The translations under genes and the position numbers were made by a program. The notes beneath the pieces were generated by a model. The model saw only the letters and a program-made list of their open reading frames with translations. It did not search any database and had not been told where the DNA came from. A stretch of 64,000 nucleotides of DNA from Pseudomonadota bacterium (GTDB taxonomy: Bacteria; Pseudomonadota; Gammaproteobacteria; Burkholderiales; Burkholderiaceae_C), in contig CAUJHV010000012.1 of the NCBI GenBank assembly GCA_963205115.1, forward strand, positions 1 to 64,000, given 5' to 3'. This document shows, in pieces, positions 24,509 to 33,119 of the stretch; position 1 is the stretch's first letter, and the number at the start of each line of letters is the position of its first letter.

Positions 24509-25971
24509 GGCCTTTGCAGCAGCTGGCAGTGAACGGCTGGCGGCGCGTGGGTACGCGCTTCCTGCCTTTTGCGGATGCGGCCAGCCCCGAGCTGCCGCTG
24601 CCTCGCTTGCTGCGACTGGCGCTGTTCCAGGTGACCGTGGGCATGGCGCTGGCTCTGCTCAACGGCACGCTCAACCGGGTGATGATCGTCGAGCTGGACG
24701 TGCCCGCCTGGGCGGTGGCGCTGCTGGTGGCGCTGCCCGTGCTCTTCGCGCCGCTGCGCGCGCTGGTGGGCCACAAGTCCGACACGCACCGCTCGGCGCT
24801 GGGTTGGCGGCGCGTGCCTTACCTGTGGTTCGGAACCTTGCTGCTGTTCGGCGGCCTGGCCATCCTGCCCTTCGGGCTGCTCGTGTTGACAGGGCAGGGC
24901 GAGGGCCCGGCCTGGGTCGGGCATATCGGCGCGGCGGCCGCCTTCCTGATGATCGGCGCGGGCCTGCACACCACGCAGACCGCCGGCCTCGCGCTGGCCA
25001 CCGACCTGGCGCCCGAGGCCACGCGCCCGCGTGTCGTGGCATTGCTGTACGTGATGCTGCTGCTGGGCATGGCCGGCAGCTCGCTGGCCTTCGGTGCGCT
25101 GCTCACGCCCTTCAGCCCGGTGCGGCTGATCCAGGTGATCCAGGGCTCCGCCGTCGTGGCCATGGCCTTGAACCTGGTGGCGCTGTGGAAGCAGGAGGCG
25201 CGCAACCCGCTGCGCGGCGCTGCCAGCCCCGCGGCCGATCCGGATTTCAGGACCGCATGGCGCGCGCTGGTCCAGCGTCGGCACGCGCGGCGCCTGCTGG
25301 TGTCGGTGGGCCTGGGCAGCACCGCCTTCAGCATGCAGGACGTGCTGCTGGAACCCTACGGCGGGCAGATCCTGAAACTGGGTGTGGGCGCCACGACCAC
25401 GCTCACCGCCTTGATCGCCGGCGGCTCGTTGCTGGCCTTTGCGCTGGCTGCGCGCTGGCTGGCCCGGCAAGCCGATGGGCACCGATTGGCCGCCGGTGGC
25501 GCGCTGGCGGGTGTCGTGGGTTTTGCCGCCGTGGTGTTTGCCGAGCCGCTGCAATCGGCGGGCATCTTCCGCGCCGGCACCTTGCTGATCGGATTTGGCG
25601 GCGGCTTGTTCTCGGTGGCCACGCTCAGTGAAGCGATGTCGCTCGATGCGCTGCCGCCCGAGGCGGGGCAGGCAGCCGATGCGGTGCCCGGCCACGGCCT
25701 GGCGCTGGGCGCATGGGGCGCTGTGCAGGCCACGGCTTCCGGTGTCGGCATCGCCCTGGGCGGCGCGCTGCGTGACGGCGTGTCCGCGCTGGCCCTCCAA
25801 GGTTGGCTGGGCTCGGCGCTGGCCTCACCGGCCACGGGCTACAGCGTGGTCTACCACCTCGAGATCTTGCTGCTGTTTGCCACGCTGGTGGCGATCGGCC
25901 CCCTGGTGCGCCGCGCCGGTTCCGGCCCGGCCCCGCGCCGCCCCTTTGGTCTGGCCGAATTTCCCGGCTGA
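24505..25971 (+). CDS. lhaA: LH1 assembly protein LhaA (PucC/BCD family)
   Basis: A 488-residue, roughly 12-helix MFS-type protein needed for LH1 assembly in Rhodobacter. Family marks: LFQVTVGMALALLNGTLNRVMIVEL, LVGHKSDTHRSALGWRRVPYLW, HTTQTAGLALATDLAPEATRPRVVALLYVML and FSMQDVLLEPYGGQILKLGVG. It starts at a GTG overlapping the bchM stop (GTGA). Position between bchM and puhA is the standard lhaA locus, which separates it from pucC (33120-34523) and the third family member (10149-11501). Confidence 0.93.
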   Translation: MRPLQQLAVNGWRRVGTRFLPFADAASPELPLPRLLRLALFQVTVGMALALLNGTLNRVMIVELDVPAWAVALLVALPVLFAPLRALVGHKSDTHRSALGWRRVPYLWFGTLLLFGGLAILPFGLLVLTGQGEGPAWVGHIGAAAAFLMIGAGLHTTQTAGLALATDLAPEATRPRVVALLYVMLLLGMAGSSLAFGALLTPFSPVRLIQVIQGSAVVAMALNLVALWKQEARNPLRGAASPAADPDFRTAWRALVQRRHARRLLVSVGLGSTAFSMQDVLLEPYGGQILKLGVGATTTLTALIAGGSLLAFALAARWLARQADGHRLAAGGALAGVVGFAAVVFAEPLQSAGIFRAGTLLIGFGGGLFSVATLSEAMSLDALPPEAGQAADAVPGHGLALGAWGAVQATASGVGIALGGALRDGVSALALQGWLGSALASPATGYSVVYHLEILLLFATLVAIGPLVRRAGSGPAPRRPFGLAEFPG

Positions 25972-26028
25972 CCCGCCCGCCACCCCGAATCGAACGAACC
26001 GTTTGCGCTCACGTCAGGAGAAACAAAA

Positions 26029-26811
26029 ATGTCCACAGGCGCCATCACCCCGTACATCGACGTCGCCCAGCTGGTGCTCTACCTCTTCTGGATCTTCTTT
26101 GCCGGGCTGATCTACTACCTCCACCGCGAGAACAAGCGCGAGGGTTATCCGCTGGAATCCGACGGCCGGCGCGGCCGGGTGGTCATCCAGGGCTTTCCGG
26201 ACGTGCCGCCGCCCAAGAGCTTCCGCATGCCCTCGGGCCAGGTCTTCCAGGCGCCGGGCCCCAACTCCCTGCGGCAGCCGTTTCCGGAGCATGCGGAACG
26301 CACCACCAACGGCTACCCCGGCACGCCCATCGTGCCCACCGGCAACCCGCTGCTGGCCGGTGTGGGCCCCGGTGCCTGGGCCGATCGTGCCGACGTGCCC
26401 GACACCACGCTCGACGGCGATCCGCGCATCGTGCCCTTGCGCATGGACAAGAGCCACGGCGTGGTCAGCGCCGACATCGATCCGCGCGGCCTGCCGATCT
26501 ACGGCTGCGACAACATCCGCGGCGGTACGGTGGTGGACCTGTGGGTCGACCGCTCGGAAGCGATCTTCCGCTACCTCGAGGTGGAGACCCGCAGCGACAG
26601 CGATTCGCACCGCGTGCTGGTGCCCATGACCATGGTGAAGGTGCGTGACCGCTTTGTCGACGTGCGATCGATCTGCGGCCGGCAGTTCGCCGATGTGCCC
26701 ACGACCCGGTACCCCGGGCTGATCACGCGGCTGGAAGAAGACCGCATCTGCGCCTACTACGGCGCGGGTACGCTTTACGCCGTGCCGTCGCGCCAGGAGC
26801 CGCTGCTGTGA
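26029..26811 (+). CDS. puhA: Photosynthetic reaction centre H subunit
   Basis: Caps the cytoplasmic side of the L/M core and shapes the QB proton path. 260 residues: one N-terminal membrane helix (about 12-32, AQLVLYLFWIFFAGLIYYL) followed by REGYPLESD and a cytoplasmic beta domain with DPRIVPLRMDKSHGVVSADIDPRGLPIYGCD and VDLWVDRSEAIFRYLEVE. The ribosome-binding site aggag lies about 10 nt upstream. The 3' end overlaps puhB by 4 bp. Confidence 0.97.
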   Translation: MSTGAITPYIDVAQLVLYLFWIFFAGLIYYLHRENKREGYPLESDGRRGRVVIQGFPDVPPPKSFRMPSGQVFQAPGPNSLRQPFPEHAERTTNGYPGTPIVPTGNPLLAGVGPGAWADRADVPDTTLDGDPRIVPLRMDKSHGVVSADIDPRGLPIYGCDNIRGGTVVDLWVDRSEAIFRYLEVETRSDSDSHRVLVPMTMVKVRDRFVDVRSICGRQFADVPTTRYPGLITRLEEDRICAYYGAGTLYAVPSRQEPLL

Positions 26812-27506
26812 GCCGGCGCCCGCGGCACTCGGTCGGCGAGCACGACCACGAGCCGCAGCGCGGCCTGCCGCAGCCGCTGCCGCCTGGCGAAACCTTGCTG
26901 TGGCAAGGCGCGCCGGACTGGCGCGTGTTGGCGCGGCGAGCCTTTCACGTGCGCAAGTTCGCGCTGTACTTCGCCGTACTGATGGCCTGGCGCGTGGCCA
27001 GCACCCTGGCCGACGGCGGCGGCGCCACCGAGGCGCTCACGGCCCTGCTGTGGCCGCTGCCGCTGGCCGCGCTGGCCCTGGGCTTCATCGTGCTGCTGGC
27101 CTGGCTGGTGTCGCGCACGTCGCTCTACACGCTGACCGACCGGCGTGTGGTGATGCGCGTGGGCGTGGTGCTCACGGTCACCTTCAACCTGCCGCTGCGG
27201 CGCATCGAGGCGGCGCATCTGGTCGAGCGTGCCGACGGCAGTGGCGACATCGCGTTGCAACTCGATCCCGAGGACCGCATCGGCCTGCTGCACCTGTGGC
27301 CGCATGCGCGCCCCTGGCAACTGGCGCGCCCGCAGCCCACGCTGCGTGCATTGGCGCAGGTGCGGCCGGTGGCCCGCTTGCTGGGCGAGGCGCTGGACCA
27401 GTCGCTGCAGGCCGGGCAACGCAACCAGCCTGCGCCGGTGGTTTCCGCCATGCCAGGCGAACGTCAGCAGCCTGCGCATGTGCAGGGTCTGCGTCACGCC
27501 GCCTGA
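26808..27506 (+). CDS. puhB: Reaction centre assembly protein PuhB
   Basis: Membrane protein that aids reaction-centre assembly. 232 residues with three hydrophobic segments and a bPH2-type domain (SRTSLYTLTDRRVVMRVGVVLTVTFNLPLRRIEAA). The N-terminal LPPGETLLWQGAPDWRVLARRAFHVRKFALYF is typical of PuhB. It begins at a GTG overlapping the puhA stop. Confidence 0.93.
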   Translation: MSRRPRHSVGEHDHEPQRGLPQPLPPGETLLWQGAPDWRVLARRAFHVRKFALYFAVLMAWRVASTLADGGGATEALTALLWPLPLAALALGFIVLLAWLVSRTSLYTLTDRRVVMRVGVVLTVTFNLPLRRIEAAHLVERADGSGDIALQLDPEDRIGLLHLWPHARPWQLARPQPTLRALAQVRPVARLLGEALDQSLQAGQRNQPAPVVSAMPGERQQPAHVQGLRHAA

Positions 27507-27598
27507 GGGCCCGGGCATGAACCCGCCAGGATTCCATTCCCCGTCGCGACCCGGGCTTGCGGCTTGCCCGTGCCGTTGCATCACCGGGAGCGTTTGAC

Positions 27599-28120
27599 AT
27601 GCCACCGACCGCCTCGACGGCTCTGCGCGCCGGCGCCCACGCGGGCGATTCGCACCACCACATGGCGCTGCCGCGCGTGCCCCTGATCGGCATGGCGCTG
27701 CTGGTGGCCGCCACCGTGCTCGTGGTCTTCATCGTCAGGGTGTCGGGGCTGGATGTCAGCAGCGCCAGTCGCGCCCCGGTGGTGGCCGAGCGTGTCCTGC
27801 ATTTCGAAGATCGCAGCGACGGCGGCGTCGCCGTGATGGACGGCGCGCCCGCCGCCGGCGCGCCGGCATTGCTGCAGGTGATCGCCCCGGGCAGCAACGG
27901 CTTCCTGCGCGGCACCTTGCGCGCCCTGGTGCGCGAGCGTCGCCTGGCCGGCGTCGGCCCCGAGCAGCCCTTCCACTTGGCCGCCCATGCGGACGGCCGC
28001 TTGACCCTGTTCGACCCGGCCACCGCGCGTCGCGTGGATCTGGAGTCCTTCGGACCCACCAATGCAGCGGTGTTCGCACAACTGCTGCCTTCCGCACGGC
28101 CATCGGCCGCGCCGCGCTGA
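27599..28120 (+). CDS. puhC: Photosynthetic complex assembly protein PuhC
   Basis: Single-span membrane protein thought to help organise LH1 around the reaction centre. 173 residues: His-rich N-terminus (GDSHHHM), a membrane helix at about 29-47, and a periplasmic domain with [33 protein letters not shown] and [31 protein letters not shown], the PuhC hallmark. ATG at 27599 follows a gggag ribosome-binding sequence. Confidence 0.93.
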   Translation: MPPTASTALRAGAHAGDSHHHMALPRVPLIGMALLVAATVLVVFIVRVSGLDVSSASRAPVVAERVLHFEDRSDGGVAVMDGAPAAGAPALLQVIAPGSNGFLRGTLRALVRERRLAGVGPEQPFHLAAHADGRLTLFDPATARRVDLESFGPTNAAVFAQLLPSARPSAAPR

Positions 28121-28169
28121 ACGGGCCCCGCGGCCCGGCCAGCGTACCCCGCCCCCAAGGAGACGCACC

Positions 28170-29234
28170 ATGGCTGAACGCCCATCCATCGAGAGTGCCC
28201 AGGACGCCATCGACCGCGCACGCACCGAGAACCTGCTGACACCGCGCTTCTACACCACGGACTTCAGCGCCATGGACCGGCTGGACATCAGCAGCGTGCG
28301 CGCCGAGTGGGACCAGGTGATGGCCGAATACGAGGGCGACAACAACCACGACCACTTCAAGCGCGACGAGGCGTTCAAGGACGAGATCCGCGAGCTGCCG
28401 CCTGCACTGAAGCAGGAGTTCCTGGATTTCCTGGTCAGTTCGCTGACCTCGGAGTTTTCCGGCTGCGTGCTCTACAACGAGATCCGCAAGCACGTGAGCA
28501 ACCCCGACATCAAGCAGCTGATGACCTACATGGCACGCGACGAATCGCGCCACGCGGGTTTCATCAACAGCGCGCTGAAGGACTACGACCTGGGCGTGGA
28601 CCTGGGCGCACTCAAGCGCACCAAGGCCTACACCTACTTCAAGCCCAAGTACATCCTCTACGCCACGTACCTGTCCGAGAAGATCGGCTACGCGCGCTAC
28701 ATCACCATCTACCGCCAGCTGGAGCGCCACCCCGAGCTGCGCTTCCACCCGATCTTTCGCTGGTTCGAGCGCTGGTGCAACGACGAGTACCGCCACGGCG
28801 AATCCTTCGCGCTGATCCTGCGCGCCAACCCGCAACTGCTGGCCGGCGCCAACAAGCTGTGGATCCGCTTCTTCCTGCTGGCGGTGTTTGCCACGATGTA
28901 CGTGCGCGACCACACGCGGGTGGAGATGCATGCCGCGATGGGGCTGGACCCCAGCAGTTACGACCGCGAGGTGCTGCGCATCACCACCGAGATCTCGCGC
29001 CAGGTCTTCCCGGTGTCGCTGGACATCGAGAACCCCGCGTTCATGGCCGGGCTGGATCGGCTGTGCGCACTGTCGGCGCAGCTGAATGCGGCGCGCGCAC
29101 GTGGTGGCATCAAGGGCCGGCTCACGCAGGCCGGCTGTGCGGTGGCGGGTGCGCTGACCTTCGCCCGCCTGTACCTGATGCGGCCGCGCACGCACGCGCT
29201 GCCCCAGCGCATCCACGTGGCGCCGGCCTGGTAG
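28170..29234 (+). CDS. acsF: Aerobic Mg-protoporphyrin IX monomethyl ester cyclase (diiron)
   Basis: Oxygen-dependent formation of the isocyclic ring E. 354 residues with the two diiron-type segments: [25 protein letters not shown], and [20 protein letters not shown]. The start ATG at 28170 follows aaggag. Its place between puhC and puhE is the usual one in Rubrivivax-type clusters. The anaerobic counterpart bchE is also present (34681-36399), so ring E can be made with or without oxygen. Confidence 0.96.
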   Translation: MAERPSIESAQDAIDRARTENLLTPRFYTTDFSAMDRLDISSVRAEWDQVMAEYEGDNNHDHFKRDEAFKDEIRELPPALKQEFLDFLVSSLTSEFSGCVLYNEIRKHVSNPDIKQLMTYMARDESRHAGFINSALKDYDLGVDLGALKRTKAYTYFKPKYILYATYLSEKIGYARYITIYRQLERHPELRFHPIFRWFERWCNDEYRHGESFALILRANPQLLAGANKLWIRFFLLAVFATMYVRDHTRVEMHAAMGLDPSSYDREVLRITTEISRQVFPVSLDIENPAFMAGLDRLCALSAQLNAARARGGIKGRLTQAGCAVAGALTFARLYLMRPRTHALPQRIHVAPAW

Positions 29235-29262
29235 GCCGGGGCTGCACGACGCGGCACCGCCC

Positions 29263-30081
29263 ATGTGGTCCGACTGGCTGCTGCCCATCGGCTTCACGCT
29301 GTTCGTCTGGTGGTCGTCCACCGGCGTGATCCTGTACCTGGACGGCCTGCCGCGTCGCACGTTCGCGAACACCTTCGGGGGTGCCACGCTGCTGCTGGTG
29401 ATGGCGCTGTGGGCGCTGGTGCACACCCGCGACGACACGCGGGTAGCCGGCGCCTACTGCGCCTTCACCTGTGCGCTGCTGGTGTGGGCCTGGCAGGAGG
29501 TGGCTTTCCTGCTGGGCATCATCACCGGGCCGCGGCGCACGGCCTGTCCGCCGGGTGCGGTGGGTTGGCAGCGCGCGCGTTTCGCGCTGGAAGCGGTGCT
29601 GTGGCACGAGCTGGCGCTGGTGGTGCTGGCCCTGGCCGTGATGGCCTGCGTGGGGGACGGGAGCAATCGCGTGGGGCTGTGGACCTATCTGGCGCTGTGG
29701 GGCATGCGCCAGAGCGCCAAGCTCAATGTCTTTCTCGGCGTGCGCAACCTGGGCGAGAGTTTTCTGCCCGAGCACCTGCAGTACATGAAGAGCTACTTCC
29801 AGCGCCGGTCGATGAACGTGTTGCTCCCGTTCTCGGTGACGGGCGGAACGGCCGCGGCCGCCTGGCTGCTGTGGCCGCTGCTGGGCTCGTCGGTTCCTGC
29901 GCATGAGGCAGCCGGTTTGCGACTCGTGGGCACGATGCTGGCGTTGGGTTTGCTGGAGCATGGGCTGCTGGTGTTGCCACTGCCCACCGAGGCGCTGTGG
30001 CGCTGGGGCCTGCGGTCGCACGATGCCGCGCGCGTGGCGGCTGCCGCACCGGGAGTGGGCACGGCCGGTCCGCCGGCTTGA
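29263..30081 (+). CDS. puhE: Photosynthetic complex assembly protein PuhE (DUF3623)
   Basis: A 272-residue integral membrane protein with about seven hydrophobic segments. Distinctive stretches are WWSSTGVILYLDGLP, GAYCAFTCALLVWAWQEVAFLLGIITGPRR, LWGMRQSAKLNVFLGVRNLGESFLPEHLQYMKSYF and VLPLPTEALWRWGLRSH. PuhE affects reaction-centre assembly and pigment synthesis in Rhodobacter. Last gene of the bchF-to-puhE run, 28 bp after acsF. Confidence 0.93.
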   Translation: MWSDWLLPIGFTLFVWWSSTGVILYLDGLPRRTFANTFGGATLLLVMALWALVHTRDDTRVAGAYCAFTCALLVWAWQEVAFLLGIITGPRRTACPPGAVGWQRARFALEAVLWHELALVVLALAVMACVGDGSNRVGLWTYLALWGMRQSAKLNVFLGVRNLGESFLPEHLQYMKSYFQRRSMNVLLPFSVTGGTAAAAWLLWPLLGSSVPAHEAAGLRLVGTMLALGLLEHGLLVLPLPTEALWRWGLRSHDAARVAAAAPGVGTAGPPA

Positions 30082-30132
30082 TCGCAGACGGCCTGCTTGT
30101 GCAGGGCCCGCGTGTCATCGCGCGGGCCCGCG

Positions 30133-31128
30133 CTATTGGCGCGTGAGGCGGCCCTCGTCCAGCAGGGCCTGGGCCTGCGCCATGTCTTCCTGCATGCGCT
30201 GTGTCACTGCCGAGGGGCTGGAGGGTGTGATCTCGAAGCCCGCCTGCGCGGCCAGGCGTCGCAGGGCCTCGCTGCCCAGCACCTGCGCCAGGTCGCGCTG
30301 CAGACGCGATTGCAGCGGCTGCGGCGTGCCCGCCAGGGTCACCAGCGCGGCCCAGGGGTGCATCAGCGTCGGCGGGCCACCGGCCTGCGCCACCGTGGGA
30401 ATGGCGGGCTGCGCGGCCAGCCGCTCGCGCGCGGCCACGGCCAGCGGCCGCAGGCGCCCGGCCGCCATCAGGCCCGCCGCGCTGTTCAGGCTGACGGTGG
30501 TGAAGTCCACGTCGCCGCCGGCCACTGCCTGCAGCATCAGCCCGGCGTCCTTGAAGGGCACGTGCAGCAGCTGCAGCTGCGCGGCGCGGGCGAAGGCTTC
30601 GACGGCCACGTGGCTGGGGTGTCCGTAGCCCAGCGAGGCGTAGCTGACCTGGCCGCGTCCGCGACGGGCCGTGTCCAGCAGGTCGGCCAGTTGACGGAAC
30701 CGGTGAGCACCGCCCACCCAGAGCACGAAAGTGGCGCGGAACAGCAGTGTCAGCGGCAGCAGGTCGCGTGGCGGGTCATAGGGCAGGTGGCTGTGCAGCA
30801 GCGGGTTGACGGCCAGCGTCGCGGAATCGGCCACGAACAGCGTGTGGCCGTCGGGGCTCGTGCGCCGCACCTCGCCGAAGGCCACGGTGCCCGATCCGCC
30901 CGGCTTGTTGTCCACCCAGACCGGCTGGCCCCAGGCGGCGCTCAGGCCTTCGGCCAGGCCGCGGGCCACGACGTCCGGGCCCAGGCCCACGGAGTAGGGC
31001 ACGACCAGACGCACGGGCCGGCTGGGAAAGGGCTCGGGCGTGGTGGCCCAGCTGCTGCGCGCCGTCGAACCCAAACCGGCCGCGGCCACCAGCGCACCGG
31101 CGCGGGCCAGCCAGGCGCGCCGCGGCAT
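30133..31128 (-). CDS. Tripartite tricarboxylate transporter (TctC/Bug-type) substrate-binding protein
   Basis: A 331-residue periplasmic binding protein. An N-terminal Tat/Sec-like signal (RRAWLARAGALVAAAGLGSTARSSWA) is followed by the Bug-family pattern FPSRPVRLVVPYSVGLGPDVVARGLAEGLSAAWGQPVWVDNKPGGSGTVA and, later, YASLGYGHPSHVAVEAFARAA. Such proteins bind small carboxylates or aromatics; the ligand here is unknown. No TctA/TctB membrane genes lie nearby, as for most orphan Bug proteins of betaproteobacteria. It follows menA by 56 bp on the same strand, so it is probably co-transcribed with it, an odd passenger in a pigment cluster. Confidence 0.88.
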   Translation of the reverse strand: MPRRAWLARAGALVAAAGLGSTARSSWATTPEPFPSRPVRLVVPYSVGLGPDVVARGLAEGLSAAWGQPVWVDNKPGGSGTVAFGEVRRTSPDGHTLFVADSATLAVNPLLHSHLPYDPPRDLLPLTLLFRATFVLWVGGAHRFRQLADLLDTARRGRGQVSYASLGYGHPSHVAVEAFARAAQLQLLHVPFKDAGLMLQAVAGGDVDFTTVSLNSAAGLMAAGRLRPLAVAARERLAAQPAIPTVAQAGGPPTLMHPWAALVTLAGTPQPLQSRLQRDLAQVLGSEALRRLAAQAGFEITPSSPSAVTQRMQEDMAQAQALLDEGRLTRQ

Positions 31129-31184
31129 CGGGACCCGGTCGACGATGGTGGCAGGGCCGGTCGGCCCGGTTCCCGGCACCGCGC

Positions 31185-32138
31185 TCAGCCCAGCGCCCGC
31201 TCGAGCAGGGCCCCGGCCGACAGCGCGACCGCAAACCACAGCTCCAGCTGAAAGGTGCGGAACAGCACCGCATTGAAGGCCGTGCCGCGCGGGCAGGCGT
31301 CGAAGTCGCGGCGCAGCTGCCAGGCCGTGGGCCACAGGATCAGCGGCAGCAGCAGCCACGGGCCGGTGGCCAGCCAGGCCATCACCGGCAGCAGCGCAAA
31401 GGGTGCGAGCAGCAGCGTGGCGTACAGGCCGCGCGACGCCCGCTCGCCGAAGGTCACGGCGAAAGTGCGGCGGCCGACGAGGCGGTCGTGCGCGATGTCG
31501 CGGTGGTTGTTCACCGCGAGCGCCGCGGATGCCAGTCCGCCGATGGCCATCGCAGCCGGCACCGTGACCGCGCCGATGCGGCCGGTGAAGACCCAGTCCG
31601 TGCCGATCACGGCGACCAGGCCGAAACACACGAAGACGGTCAGCTCGCCGAAGGGCGTGTAGGCGATGGGTCGCGGCCCGCCCATGTAGGCCAGCGCCGC
31701 CAGCAACGAGAACACGCCTATGGCCAGCACCGGCCAGCCGCGGTGGACGGCCAGTGCCACGCCGAGTGCGGTGGCCAGCACCGCGGCCACCACAATGCCC
31801 GTACGCACGTGTCGCACGCTGAGCCAGCCGCGGGCGGTGGCCCGGGGCAGCCCGGTGCGCGTGCCGCTGCTGTCGCCGCCGCGCACCGTGTAGCCCACGT
31901 CGTTCTGCATGTTGGTGATGACCTGCACCAGCAGCGCCGCACCCAGCACCAGCAGCGCCACGCTGGCATCCAGCGCGCCTTCGCGGGCGTAGCCCAACGC
32001 AGCACCCACCAGCACCGGGCTGATGGCCACCAGCAGGCTGCGCGGGCGAATTGCCACGGCCCAGGCTTGCAGCGAACCCTTGCGCACGGTGTCGCCGGTG
32101 GTGGTCGTATGGGCCCCACGCCAGGAGGTCTTGCTCAT
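31185..32138 (-). CDS. menA: 1,4-dihydroxy-2-naphthoate polyprenyltransferase (MenA)
   Basis: UbiA-family enzyme that prenylates DHNA in menaquinone synthesis. 317 residues with about eight hydrophobic segments; first Asp motif NMQNDVGYTVRGGD, second motif NNHRDIAHDRLVGRRTFAVTFGERASR, the latter characteristic of MenA rather than UbiA or BchG. ATG at 32138. Menaquinone can serve as QA in some purple bacteria including Rubrivivax, which would explain its place inside the cluster; this link is inference. A promoter candidate lies about 90 bp upstream. Confidence 0.85.
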   Translation of the reverse strand: MSKTSWRGAHTTTTGDTVRKGSLQAWAVAIRPRSLLVAISPVLVGAALGYAREGALDASVALLVLGAALLVQVITNMQNDVGYTVRGGDSSGTRTGLPRATARGWLSVRHVRTGIVVAAVLATALGVALAVHRGWPVLAIGVFSLLAALAYMGGPRPIAYTPFGELTVFVCFGLVAVIGTDWVFTGRIGAVTVPAAMAIGGLASAALAVNNHRDIAHDRLVGRRTFAVTFGERASRGLYATLLLAPFALLPVMAWLATGPWLLLPLILWPTAWQLRRDFDACPRGTAFNAVLFRTFQLELWFAVALSAGALLERALG

Positions 32139-32229
32139 GAACGTGGCCTTGTCGTTCGGCTGCGCATGGTGCGGCACCGGTTGGAAGCGGGCCCGGCGCG
32201 CCGGGCTTGTATCGCCAGAGTGACGCAGG

Positions 32230-32258
32230 ATCATTCTCTGAACGTTGACAGTCGTCAA
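32230..32258 (-). promoter_or_regulatory. Promoter candidate of menA
   Basis: Read leftward: TTGACG (32258-32253), 17-bp spacer, AATGAT (32235-32230). The -35 region lies in a small dyad ttgac-agtc-gtcaa (32245-32258), which is not a TGT-N12-ACA site. Confidence 0.4.
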
Positions 32259-32402
32259 GCCGGCTGCACCGGTTGAGCGCTGTGCGACATCGCGCGCCAC
32301 GGTGGGTGCCTGCCGCGTCTGCTGCGTGTCTGTGCACCTGCCTGCGGCGCGTGCCGGCCCGTCGTTCCGGGCCGCGGCGCGTCGTGGCAACGACGCTGTC
32401 TA

Positions 32403-32420
32403 TGTCTATCAATAGTGACG
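32403..32420. promoter_or_regulatory. Upstream near-consensus PpsR operator of pucBA
   Basis: TGT-ctatcaatagtg-ACG, one base away from the consensus, 26 bp upstream of the perfect site. Paired sites of this kind allow cooperative binding of PpsR tetramers. Confidence 0.5.
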
Positions 32421-32428
32421 CACAAGTA

Positions 32429-32446
32429 TGTCATTCAAGATTGACA
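32429..32446. promoter_or_regulatory. PpsR/CrtJ operator of pucBA
   Basis: TGT-cattcaagattg-ACA, an exact consensus match with a perfect 5-bp dyad (TGTCA-N8-TGACA). Its right arm is the -35 hexamer of the pucB promoter. Confidence 0.85.
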
Positions 32447-32469
32447 CAAACCCCCGTCGGGCGTAGTGT
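32441..32469 (+). promoter_or_regulatory. Promoter of pucBA
   Basis: TTGACA at 32441-32446, 17-bp spacer, TAGTGT at 32464-32469; expected start near 32476, leaving a leader of about 100 nt. Confidence 0.65.
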
Positions 32470-32573
32470 TTCAAGCGCCGTCAAAAGGCAAGGCGCGTGG
32501 CTGAAAACGCCACGCCAGCCCTCGTGCGGGTTCAGCACGGATGGGGCCCCCGGGCCCGCTAGGAGTTGACAAC

Positions 32574-32729
32574 ATGGAAATTGATCCCAATCGGGTCTGG
32601 CCGACCGGCCTGACCCTGGCCGAGGCCGAGGAGTTGCACCGGCACGTGATCGAAGGAACCCGCATCTTCGGTTTCATCGCTGCGTTGGCGCACCTGCTGG
32701 CCTACATCTATACGCCCTGGCTGCACTGA
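32574..32729 (+). CDS. pucB: LH2 (peripheral antenna) beta polypeptide
   Basis: A 51-residue single-span antenna apoprotein. It has the beta pattern GLTLAEAEELHRHVIEGTRIFGFIAALAHLLAYIYTPWLH; His40 is the B850 bacteriochlorophyll ligand and His22/His24 the conserved N-terminal histidines. The ELH.HVI.GTR segment marks it as LH2, not LH1 (compare pufB). aggag lies 9 nt before the ATG. Followed by pucA after 12 bp. Confidence 0.95.
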   Translation: MEIDPNRVWPTGLTLAEAEELHRHVIEGTRIFGFIAALAHLLAYIYTPWLH

Positions 32730-32741
32730 TAGGAGCTTCAG

Positions 32742-33011
32742 ATGAACCAAGGAAAAATCTGGCTGGTGGTCAAGCCCACTGTGGGACTGCCGCTGTTCCT
32801 GGGGGGCGTCACCGTGATCGCCCTGGCCGTGCATACGGCGATCCTGACCCACACCGAGTGGTTCCCCGCGTACTACAGCGGCAAGCCCAAGGCCAAGCCG
32901 GTGGCCGTGGCGCCCGCGGTGGAGGCCCCGACGGCCGTGGGTGCGGCGGACATCCGCAGCACCACGCTGGCGGCGGCACAGCCGACCAAGGCCCCTACGC
33001 GAACACCGTAG
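32742..33011 (+). CDS. pucA: LH2 alpha polypeptide with a long Ala/Pro-rich tail
   Basis: An 89-residue antenna apoprotein that starts [21 protein letters not shown], typical of LH2 alpha, with His31 as B850 ligand. The C-terminal helix end is [11 protein letters not shown]: Tyr44 is kept and position 45 is Tyr where many B850-type alpha chains have Trp, so a B850-like absorption is likely. The tail after residue 49 (about 40 residues rich in Ala, Pro, Val and Thr) is long and low in complexity. Such tails occur in LH2 alpha of Rubrivivax-type bacteria. Confidence 0.94.
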   Translation: MNQGKIWLVVKPTVGLPLFLGGVTVIALAVHTAILTHTEWFPAYYSGKPKAKPVAVAPAVEAPTAVGAADIRSTTLAAAQPTKAPTRTP

Positions 33012-33119
33012 CGGCCACGCTGGCCAGCCTGGCCAGTGCCCATCGGACCAGGGCTCGCGCCCGTGGCTCCGGTGGGCGCTGGCGCATGGATTCTGGCGTT
33101 ATGGTGCGTCGGGCCGATT

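Larger units (their letters stand above)
32139..32573. other. Divergent regulatory region between menA and pucBA
   Basis: 435 bp without a convincing gene. From left: a GC hairpin in the menA leader (gcccggcgcgccgggc, 32191-32206), the menA promoter candidate, two PpsR sites, the pucB promoter, and a pucB leader with a hairpin (gcgtggc / gccacgc, around 32493-32515) that could stabilise the abundant LH2 mRNA. Confidence 0.6.

Noticed and set aside
33012..33119. Terminator between pucA and pucC
   Set aside because: Short GC-rich repeats (ctggccag) are present but no hairpin with a T-run could be drawn with confidence.
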